This document shows, in pieces, positions 55,221 to 64,000 of a stretch of DNA of 64,000 bases. The notes below the pieces were generated by a model. It was given only the letters and a program-made list of their open reading frames with translations, was not told the origin of the DNA and searched no databases. The DNA lies in the NCBI GenBank assembly GCA_036873755.1, contig JAVTVY010037101.1, forward strand, positions 1-64,000. Direction: 5' to 3'. Source of the stretch: Hanleya hanleyi. Its lineage: Eukaryota; Mollusca; Polyplacophora; Lepidopleurida; Hanleyidae. Position numbers and translations under genes: made by a program. Each line of letters begins with the position of its first letter. Position 1 is the stretch's first letter.

Positions 55221-57106
55221 TATGGTGTTCTATTTGGGCCAAGTTTGCGTCGCGTGGCGACTTTTAGAAACTCGCCACTCGCCACGCGCCGTGAACCTCT
55301 CCGGCGCGCGGCGACTGGCGACTTTCTGCTATCTTTTAACCTGCAAAAACTCGCCAGTCGCCACCCGCCGTAAAACACGGCGAGTTTCGCTCTATCTCTT
55401 AACCTGGAAAAACTCGCCGCGCGCCACTCGCTGGATGAACCACGGCGCGCGGCGACTGGCGACTTTTGACTGTAGTGAAACTCGCCACTCGCCACGCGCC
55501 GTGGACCTCTCCGGCGCGCGGCGACTGGCGACTGGCGACTTTCTGCTATCTCTTAACCTGCAAAAACTCGCCAGTCGCCACCCGCCGTAAAACACGGCGA
55601 GTTTCGCTCTATCTCTTAACCTGGAAAAATTCGCCGCGCGCCACTCGCCGGATGAACCACGGCGCGCGGCGACTGGCGACTTTTGACTTCTGGAATTCTC
55701 AGGACTTTTTCTCAAGTGCGCATGCCCGGGGAGCATCAATTATCGGAATATTTTGTTCGAAACATGCTGTCATTTAATTTAATTTTAAATCTCTTCCTCG
55801 TGTATAAATATACATAATTTCTAATGAATGAACTCTCCAGCTACATCTGATGCTATGTGACTAATTTTGAAGATGTAAGCTATCTGTAATAATTAATATA
55901 GTTGCTTTTTGAAACAAGTTTCTTTTTAATGCAATACGCATATAGGGCAATCTAATTTTGTCAAATGTGCAATTATTTCTTTATTAAAATACTCGTTATC
56001 CGTTTCTGTGCAGAACTTGCATACTCTCGTTATTATCTGCTGGTATATTTTAAAAAGTTGACACCAAGACAACATTTTCAATCGTTTTTTTAATCTTTTT
56101 TTTTATATAAGTGCCTAGATATATTTATAAAACAGCATATCGTTTTCAATTCAGAATGAATCGCTTTGAAATTGTTCTTTATTTAAGATACAATAAAGCA
56201 CTCGACGCGGGAATTTTGTTTTACAATATAAAAGCAACGTCAACTAATATGCTGTATGAAATATTAAGAAAGCTAATAGATCGTCATCGTCATATTGATT
56301 AAAAAAGTAAGAAAAAATGCTAACATTTTCTCTGGATGATTGAATTTCTCTCTTCGTAAGTTTTATGTGAAAAACGGGCGATATCTTTGTATAAGAGATC
56401 CTTTATTGCTGTTTTAATCCATAGAGCGGCTCTTTGTTGGGTTGATATTTTCTTGTATCACAAACCCTACAAACTATCAAGACCCTATTTTTAAAGATGA
56501 AAAGACGTATTTCTTTCAACAATTTCCATATTTTTTTTACTTCCTCAAATTCGATGAGATCGCGATTGTGATTTATGATATTGCAACTGCATAATTGATG
56601 CTCCTCGGGCATGCGCACTTGAGAAAAAGTCCTGAGAATTCCAGAAGTCAAAAGTCGCCAGTCGCCGCGCGCCGTGGTTTGTCCGGCGAGTGGCGCGCGG
56701 CGAGTTTTTCCAGGTTAAGAGATAGAGCGAAACTCGCCGTGTTTTACGGCGCGTGGCGACTGGCGAGTTTTTCCAGGTTAAGAGATAGCAGAAAGTCGCC
56801 AGTCGCCGCGCGCCGGAGATGTCCACGGCGCGTGGCGAGTGGCGAGTTTCACTACAGTCAAAAGTCGCCAGTCGCCGTGCGCCGTGGTTCATCCGGCGAG
56901 TGGCGCGCGGCGAGTTTTTCCAGGTTAAGAGATAGAGCGAAACTCGCCGTGTTTTACGGCGGGTGGCGACTGGCGAGTTTTTGCAGGTTAAGAGATAGCA
57001 GAAAGTCGCCAGTCGCCGCGCGCCGGAGAGGTCCACGGCGCGTGGCGAGTGGCGAGTTTCTGAAAGTCGCCACGCGACGCAAACTTGGCCCAAATAGAAC
57101 ACCATA
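55221..57106. mobile_element. 1.9 kb DNA element with about 520 bp GC-rich TIRs and 6 bp duplication
   Basis: Both ends begin TATGGTGTTCTATTTGGGCC and are flanked by CTGCCG on each side (55215-55220 and 57107-57112). The inverted arms (55221-55743 and 56587-57106) are nearly identical. Each contains two units of about 225 bp made of CGCCAGTCGCCA, GGCGACTGGCGACTTT and GCGAGTTTCGCTCTATCTC words. The central 840 bp is AT-rich without a convincing ORF. Long frames in the arms are by-products. Superfamily unknown; a 6 bp duplication with long TIRs occurs in several groups. Confidence 0.8.
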
Positions 57107-57269
57107 CTGCCGACACTGGAGATTCACGTCGACCAGTGACGTTGTCTGGATCGAGAAAGTAGGAGAGTGTAGAGACAACCAAGGCTGATATAGAGTCAAA
57201 TAATATGCAATAATATTGAGTTAATTGTACAGGATGATCGTAGTTCAAAGATGTAAATATGTACAGTGT

Positions 57270-57905
57270 TAATATAAAGTGCCGTGTAAAGGGCGACCTG
57301 GTTGCTGACCCTTTCCACACGATAGGTAATCGTAGGGGCGGCCTGGCAGCTAGCCCCTCTCTTGCTATGGAATCTTGTAGAAGCGAGGCTAAGGATAGCG
57401 GCTCAGCGTCCTTCCTTCTCTCGGCGTTGCAGCGAGGCTACGGATATAGCGGCTCTCTTCTCTGTAAGATAGGTATATCGTCCTCAGAAACCGTCGTGGC
57501 TTCCCACCGTGGATATGACCGTCTTTCCCTTACAGGTACGTATGGTCCCAGAGATTGCTCCGTCTTCCCACCGTGGATAGGTCTGCTTCTGCTTGTGAGA
57601 AATCCCCACTGCAGGGAGGTTCGTCTTCCCATCGTGGATATATCCGTTCTTCCTCAGTTGTAACCTGCCTTGTGAGGATGCTTCCGTATCGTCTTCCCTC
57701 CAAGGTAAGTATATCTTCCCCAGAAAGTCCCCTGAATCTGTCGTGGTTTCTCGCCGTGGATATGACCGTCTTCCCCTCGCAAGTACGTATTTTCCTAGAG
57801 ATAGACTCGTCTGTTTACCTTTTAGGTACGTACTCCCTTCTGCAGGTCGGTTCGTCTTCCCACTGTGATCTCGGCTGACTTCTATCCAGTCGTAGTCTGG
57901 CTTGC
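57270..57905. repeat. degenerate minisatellite with CGTCTTCCCACCGTGGATA words
   Basis: The word GTxTTCCCxCCGTGGATA recurs at irregular spacing of about 60-80 bp (57505, 57565, 57625, 57752) with GGTACGTA words between. The open frame across 57259-57663 follows the repeat and is not a recognised gene. Confidence 0.5.
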
Positions 57906-58052
57906 GAGGATGCCTCTCCTCAGTATGTATCCGGCTAGATGATGTGGTCTAATATCACGTCTCGGGCAGCGAATCTGTCTGTAACAGTTTTGAGATGCTG
58001 CTTTGGTGGCGTGCTCATAGGCACTGTAAACGGCCCAGACTGAGGTACTCAT

Positions 58053-59031
58053 GGCCTAACCGCAAATGCCGGGGTTTTTGTGGCTACAAATGTAGCCACA
58101 TTTTGTAGCCACATTCAATCCCTATAGAGAAATGTAGCCACATTTTGTGGCTACATTTCTCTATAGAGACTGTAGCCACATTTAATTGAAACATTTCACT
58201 GTCATAATAAGCTACTGAAAGCTTCGAAAAATGATTTTAAAAACTTTTTCTACAAACATCGAAAATCATCGTATGCACAGAAAAGTGAAGTTTCCCACGG
58301 CCGTTCAGTTCAAAACAGGAACTTAACTCGGCATGTGCACTGCACTCGATGAAAACATGGTTTGTTCTTGTTCACTGTTTAGCTAAACAAGTATGGATGG
58401 GAACTATTTATTATATAAATCGTTCAGGATTTGCCTAAAACGTGGTCTAAATCGCCGAAGAATATTCCACCATCTTCGAAGAGGCGAAATGCAGACGTCC
58501 CGACCTTTGTTAAGCCGAGTTGCTTCATCAAATCCCCGCCTGTACCAAGCGGTTAGCCAATCGCTAACCTCGTTTTCGGGGGCGCGGCTTTATGGAACAA
58601 CAACGACAAAATATCGGCATGCGATGGATTTATATCCGTGAATAGTTTCCATCCATACAGTTATTTTTTCCAATAAAAATTCGATGTTATAGGATGTAAT
58701 ACTATCATAATCATATACTAATTCTGCGACAAGCCTGCGGGTTCCGACAAATCCGACATCAATTGGTAAATGCGAGGTGAGTGCAAGGCCTGGACAAAAT
58801 TCGATATTTTTCTTATTCTTGGAATTCGTCTGCATGGAAAGTGGCTACATTTACAGACTATTCGTGTTTGTCGAGCTATTTCAGTTTGTTATATTTCATA
58901 AAAAAGACATTATCTAAAATGTGGCTACACTCTCTATAGAGAAATGTAGCCACACTGACATTTTAAAAAATGTGGCTACAAATGTAGCCACATTTTGTAG
59001 CCACAAAAACCCCGTCATTTGCGGTTAGGCC
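58053..59031. mobile_element. 979 bp TIR element with 8 bp target duplication
   Basis: Ends read GGCCTAACCGCAAATGCCGG on the left and its near-perfect complement on the right, flanked by GTACTCAT on both sides (58045-58052 and 59032-59039). Both subterminal zones carry GTAGCCACATTTTGTGGC-type inverted words and CTCTATAGAGAAATGTAG. An 8 bp duplication suits hAT or several other superfamilies. No transposase, so non-autonomous. Confidence 0.85.
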
Positions 59032-59039
59032 GTACTCAT

Positions 59040-59930
59040 GACGACCGATAAAACAGACTTCCTTCGATAGACTTCCTTCAACGTCTCAGATCACATCAAA
59101 TTGCCCTGCTTCCCCTCACAGGATGGTACCAGTTTTCTGTCACCCGTTTCACAGTGAGAACGCTCTCAGACAGCGTTATGCCTCTCCACCGTGAACACTT
59201 CGGGGGCCCCAACACATAAACAGGCTTGTGAGAGTGATTTCTTCCTACGAGCTCCAATCAGGTAGATACAGTTAGATCCTAGGTATCGCCAATGCGGTAT
59301 AATGCTTCCATGTATCAGCAGCCCAATTCCGTATCCCTTGGAATATTACCGGTCACCCGAACGCAGCCCAGCATTCGCCGACGCTGCTCAATACCCTTTA
59401 ATAATACTACAGTCACTGGATTTCCTATGTTCCCTCTCCTTTGTACAGGCACCGTCCACCGATTACACGTCTGTGCAGTCTATATGCCCAATAGAAGACT
59501 ATAGTTACCTGGCTGCAGTTCAGATCAAAAGTGATTTCCATGCATGTTCTTCGCATTTTATACACATCAGACCATGGATGGATGGATGGATGTATTTGGG
59601 CACTCCATCGGACCGCGATGGGCACAGGTCGTGCGAACACGCCGTGCAACCCGTTTCCCCCAACCCGCCCTACACATGATCCCTTAACAGTGTCACATAG
59701 ACACTGTTTAATCCCCACATTCGATCTTATTAAACAATATACCTTCTCTTAATTCCCATAAATACAAAAGTATCATATAATATTTCCATCTGTCAAGCCC
59801 CCTCATTCTCTCTTCTCGGACCGATTCTTAGTGGCAACTTTGATTAATTATCACCATGGACACTCATAATTAAATCTCCCAATAGCCACTCATCCTCCCC
59901 ATTCACTCAACATTTAATATTTCACCCTAT
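59040..59930. other. unassigned region
   Basis: No repeat or gene recognised. A short GGATGGATGGATGGATG run occurs at 59576-59592. Confidence 0.35.
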
Positions 59931-60828
59931 TTCCCGAAATCATAAATCCAGTGCCATGGAAATTTGACCCAGTATTTCTCATTTTCCTCAATGCAATATC
60001 CCACTATTTTTCCCTTATACAGAGTATGCCGTGCAACGCTTTCCCCCACACCGCCCTACATATGCTCCCTCATACCAATGACGCATAGCCATCGGTAATT
60101 CCCCATTATATCTTCTTTACATCTGTATCCATATCATCTAATCTTGATCAGGTCCCCAGTCTTACCTCTATTTCTCTTAATCATCTCTATATATTCACCA
60201 ATTATTTCACCCATTTCTCTTCATTTTCTCCAACAAAATACCCCAATAGTTCCCGTCACTTTGCCTATTTCCCGAGATCATGAATCCAGTGTCATGTAAA
60301 TATCACCCAGTATTTCTCATTTTCCTCAATACAATACCCCACTATTTCCCCTTCACTGTGCCTAATCATATATACACCAGTTATTCAACCAGTATTTCCC
60401 TTTATTTTTCTCAATGAAATATCCCAATATATGTCCGCTCACTGAAGGTCGTATAATCCAATGCCATATTAATTTCACCCAGTATTCCCTCTTATTTTCC
60501 TCAATCAAATATCGCAGTATTTTCCCTTGTGCTTATTTACCCAGATCATATAAGACAATGCTATATAGACCAGTTTTTCATCCATCATAGTTAGTTATGT
60601 CGTCGCTACATGACCGAAACAAAGCCGAACGCGAAGCCAAACCCCAACTCACTCACTCACTGTATTTACCCTCATACAATGAAATATCCCAATATTTCCC
60701 CTCATTTTGACTATTCACACAAGAACATATAATCCAATGCCTGATAATTTCGCCTATAGTATTCCCCTTATTTTCCTCCATCAAATATTCCAGTATTTCC
60801 CCTCGTTCCTATTCATCCAAGCTCATAA
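59930..60828. repeat. degenerate AT-rich satellite, left block
   Basis: Loose units of roughly 100-120 bp containing ATCATATAATCCAATGCCAT, ATTTCACCCAGTATTTC and TTTTCCTCAATxAAATAtCCC words. The array continues at 63013-64000 after the PLEx copy, beyond the window edge. Includes a SINE tail at about 60590-60662. Confidence 0.75.
60590..60662 (+). mobile_element. SINE 3' fragment with ACTCACTCAC tail
   Basis: TGTCGTCGCTACATGACCG, AACGCGAAGCCAAACCCCAA and ACTCACTCACTCACT. Same tail type as the 5S SINE at 40860 (CGTGATATGACTGAAAAAAT, ATTAAATTCTACTCACTCAG). The head is missing. Confidence 0.55.
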
Positions 60829-61222
60829 TTACAAGCGTCTAGTCCGTCATTCATAATCCAGCCGTCGTCCATTAGAGAATATCCGCGTCCATAATCCAAA
60901 GACCTATTCCATTTCCATATAACAGTATTAGCACCAAATTCAAAAAGACAAAAGTATACATAAACATAGGCTTGTTTCCTGCAAGAGAGAAGCGGTCAAT
61001 AGTTTTCAATGATGCCGGCAAGACATCATGATGTTCCAAAATATCAAATCCGTATCGCTGATCAGTATTCTTAATCCATAATATTCGTTATAGAGTCGTC
61101 ATCTAAAAATGATGTACCTCAGTCACGCTTTGATTGTGACTGTTCATATGAGTACCATGAGGATCTTGAAGTACATGGCTCATACGGCCCCTAGCCCCGG
61201 GTTAAGCGGAATTAGACACATG

Positions 61223-61815
61223 TTACGAAACGTAGCCCCATAGATCTTGCACGCTACGTTCGTATTTTGCTATCAGCATGCGATATGTATCGCCAAATTT
61301 GAGAAACTTTGAGTGGAGGCGCTTGGTGGAATAGCCCTGTCTTATAAGTTTCTGCAACAATGTTTTGTGACCTTGATTAAAATCGTCACATTTAACACAG
61401 GATCAAGCAAATGCTACTAAGCGAGATATGTATACGCCATATGCAGGTCCCACTGGAATATTACTGTCCAGAAAGGGATAGTTTACGATGTCGAAATTGT
61501 AATCATCTCTTTTGTCATAAAGTCGACGAGAGAGAATGCCCGCTTCATTTTTGTAGAGGTAGAGATCTAAATAAGATGTGCCTGTAGGGCTATCTGTAGT
61601 TTCCTTCAAATCCAGAGAAGGTGGATATATATCCTTCACTGCGTCATTTATATAGCGATTATCCACAGCGAGAAGATCGTCTATATAGCGTTTGGTGAAT
61701 GAGAAGGAACGGGCTTTGAGTGGATCGGTTTTTGAAAGCGCCAGCATATAGTCATATTCATAAGAGAACAGATACAGGTCAGCCAACAGGGGTGCACAAT
61801 TAGTACCCATTGGAA
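61223..61815 (-). pseudogene. P7 RT C-terminal part
   Basis: From IPMGTNCAP (split by the R400 insertion) through RYIDDLLAVDN, SRRLYDKRDDYNFDIV and GPAYGVYISRLVAFA. A TGA (CGA or AGA to TGA) near 61402-61404 interrupts the frame. After it the frame continues to the normal stop at 61223. Confidence 0.75.
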
Positions 61816-62226
61816 TTACAACACATATAAGGGAAGTGGGAAGAGGTGCCGACATACTGACTGCGTCACATGACTTCACAAATTAGTCTTCTGGTTAACC
61901 TATTCTAAAGCACATACCAAGAATCTAACGATTCGTGATATGTGTTGTATCTCAGGTACGCTTTTATTGTACCTGTTCATGTGGCAACATGGATGATATG
62001 ACCACACGGCCCCTAGCACCGGCATAAGCGGTATTAGATACAAATCTAGAGAGCTATGATGGAAATGCTCTGACAACTCGTATACTGGTAATTGGTGAGC
62101 TGTTTCGCTGTGACAACTCGTACATTGGAGATTGGTGAGCTGTATCGTCGTCAGATGTAAATGACGGCAATTAACACAAAAGACTAGTCTGTAAGGCCCG
62201 ATGTCGACCCAGCATCAACTTCCCAC
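61816..62226 (-). mobile_element. R400 tail-only element inserted in P7
   Basis: Inserted between the QQHIG and IPMG codons of the RT. Starts TTACAACACATATAAGG on the plus strand and ends CTTCCCACAAA. Nearly identical to 44735-45138. About 7 bp of the RT sequence (ACCTATA) is altered or lost at the junction and no clear duplication is visible. Confidence 0.75.
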
Positions 62227-63012
62227 AAATATATGCTGCTGATATATTGTGTTGCCAAATTTCACATAGATATTTTTAATGAGAAATTCAAGCAACTCTA
62301 TAAACAAAGAAACATCCCATGAATGATATCTCTTGTATGTAGTCGAGCTAAAGAATGCTTTATGGCTTCCGACATTAATATATCTACGATCAGTTTTCTT
62401 GAACACAGATACTATTAATGAACTTATACGGTCAATAAGGTCCTGATGAGGGATTGTAGTATAGAGAGTCGAGAAATCCCATGTGGATACATGTCTGTAC
62501 GGTATGTGACCTTTAGCATCAAGTTCTTCCGTAAGACATTTTGAGTTTTTCAATATCCACATACATTCAACGCCAGAGTTCTTGAAAATAGTGGCGCAAT
62601 ACCTTTCCCAAAATGCTTTTACCTCCTGAAGGGCCCTCGTCAATAGGGTTGAAAGAAGCTTGGTGGTGCAGCTTCTAGAACCAGCTATGAATCTAGCTTT
62701 GTATGGTGATTTATGCATTTTGGGAGTCCAGTATATTTTTGGTATGTCGTTATGATTGGTTGGAAGACAAATACCTCTTTCCCTGAGAAACTTTTTGTGA
62801 TTGTTAAATAAATCTTCCAGAGTAAATGCAGTTTGGGAGTAAGTAGATGTATTTGATGAAGATATATCTACACTCAATTCTTTAACCAGCACCTGGTAAT
62901 AGTAATATTTACATATGAATATTATATTATTCGGAGCTTTGTCTGCTGGGACTATGACGAATTTACTCTGGAGATTTGCTAGAACTTCTTGCGAAACACC
63001 GGTAGTTCTCAT
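62227..63012 (-). pseudogene. P7 RT N-terminal part
   Basis: Open for about 260 codons: EVLANLQSKFVIVPADKAPN, IYWTPKMHKSPYKARFIAG, STWDFSTLYTTIPH and YVKFGNTIYQQH. This region lacks the frameshift seen at 21597 in P5. It lacks the SWIM-like N-terminal module because of 5' truncation. Confidence 0.75.
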
Positions 63013-64000
63013 TATTTTCCTTCAATGAAATATCCCATTGTGCCTATTCACTTATAATATCCCACAATCCAATGCCCTATAGACTGCACCCGTTATTTCA
63101 TCGAGTATTTCCCCTTGTTTTCCTCAATCAAATGTCTCAGTTTTGCCCCCATTGTGCATATTCCCCCACTATACTATAATTCATGTCATCATTAGTTTCA
63201 CCCAGTATTTCTCCCTATTCTTCGTGATCCCAATATTTCCCCTTATTTTCCGAGATCAAATATACCCTATTTCCCGTCGTGCCTATTCAACCAAGATCAT
63301 ATAATCCAATGCCATAGTGTTAATTTCACCAAATATTCCCTTTTATTTTCCTAGATCAAATATCCCCGGGTATTTTCCTTCGAGGTGCCTATTCACCCTA
63401 GATCATATAAGGCAATGTAATTTCACCCAGTATTTCCCGTTACTTTCCTCAGTGAACTATTCCCCTTTCTCAATCAAATATACCAGTCTGCCTTTGTTGT
63501 ACCTATTAGTATTACCCCAAAATCATAGACACCAGTAAATTCACCCAGTATTTCCCGTTACTTTCCTCAATGAACTATTCCCCTTTCTCAATCAAATATA
63601 CCAGGCTTTGCCTTTCTTGTACATATTACCCCGAAATCATAGACACCATTAAATGCACCCAGTATTTCCTCTCAATTTTTCCTCTATTCACCGCAGATCA
63701 TATATAATTCAATGTCATGTGTACATGTACTCCAGTAATTTCATCCAGTATTTTCCCCTTATCGTCCTCACTGAAGCATCCCGATATTCCCCCTCGTTGC
63801 GCTGCTTCCCCAATATCATATAATCTAATGCCATAGTAATTTCACCCAGTATTCCACATAAATTTTCCCTTTCAAATATCCCAGTATTCTCCTCCGTTGT
63901 GCCTATTCACCTATCATGATATAACCCAATGCCATATAAACGCCCTTACATTTCCTCGATCAGATATTTCTGAATTCCCCCAAGTTGTCCCGATTCACCC
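63013..64000. repeat. degenerate AT-rich satellite, right block
   Basis: Continues the units of 59930-60828 (CACCCAGTATTTCCC, CCTCAATxAAATAT, ATTCACCxxxATCATATAAT). A higher-order pair is visible: about 63418-63540 and 63538-63665 are close copies. It runs off the window end. Confidence 0.75.

Larger units (their letters stand above)
60829..63012 (-). mobile_element. PLEx copy P7, 5'-truncated, inserted in satellite
   Basis: Minus-strand copy. The 3' terminus TTACAAGCG lies at 60829 and the 5' limit near 63012, inside the RT fingers region. The flanks CTCATAATT (left, overlapping the terminus) and CTCATTATT (right, about 63007-63015) look like an imperfect 9 bp target duplication. The satellite resumes directly after. 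An R400 copy interrupts it at 61816-62226. Confidence 0.75.

Noticed and set aside
55183..57188. Open frames of 100-197 codons on both strands
   Set aside because: They run through the GC-rich inverted arms of the 55221-57106 element; the same peptides appear in mirror at both ends, as expected for a repeat.

Overview
The window is eukaryotic, repeat-dense, intron-bearing DNA, most likely from a marine mollusc and perhaps a gastropod. This is an inference from a 5S-derived SINE and a SINE fragment with ACTCACTCAC-type tails, a tRNA-headed SINE whose body resembles molluscan V-SINE/MetaSINE sequence, a Tx1/L1-like LINE, cores of TGTCTGTCCGTCC-type tandem repeats, and a split CASD1 homologue. 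No prokaryotic operon, CRISPR array or functional rRNA/tRNA gene is present.

Layout. 1-6.8 kb: unassigned DNA and tail fragments of a reverse-transcriptase (RT) element, here called PLEx (Penelope-like-type RT, family uncertain). 6.8-14.4 kb: a minus-strand PLEx copy split by a 5.8 kb terminal-inverted-repeat (TIR) element (7027-12830). That element carries a multi-exon gene for a coiled-coil plus BEN-domain protein and is the most unusual object here. 14.4-16.2 kb: unassigned DNA and a tandem array of about 128 bp units. 16.2-20.35 kb: an endonuclease/RT LINE with poly(A) tail, broken by two frameshifts and one stop. 20.4-24.9 kb: a SINE, then a plus-strand PLEx copy with two frameshifts, whose 3' tail is split by a Helitron/Helentron-like element with an 11-unit tandem core.

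25.6-41.4 kb: a plus-strand host gene homologous to CASD1 (sialate O-acetyltransferase). At least seven exons encode the SGNH catalytic domain (GDSR, QDPV and DxxH motifs) with consistent splice phases from exon 1 to exon 7; two further membrane-region exons are tentative. Its introns hold two copies of a 2.5-2.7 kb CACTG-ended transposon in inverted orientation around exons 2-4, a TTAA-type MITE family, a C/T-rich minisatellite and a 5S SINE.

41.4-59 kb: intergenic or intronic DNA full of non-autonomous DNA elements. Several have exact target-site duplications: 9 bp for 47635-49586, 6 bp for 55221-57106 and 8 bp for 58053-59031. There is also a fold-back element at 49984-50474 and a small C2H2 zinc-finger ORF with a frameshift near 53 kb. 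59.9-64 kb: a degenerate AT-rich satellite interrupted by a 5'-truncated minus-strand PLEx copy (60829-63012), itself interrupted by a tail-only element of a sister family.

The clearest functional unit is the CASD1-like gene. Most other coding sequence belongs to selfish elements and is broken. The BEN gene is notable because it lies, introns included, inside a DNA element that inserted as one piece.
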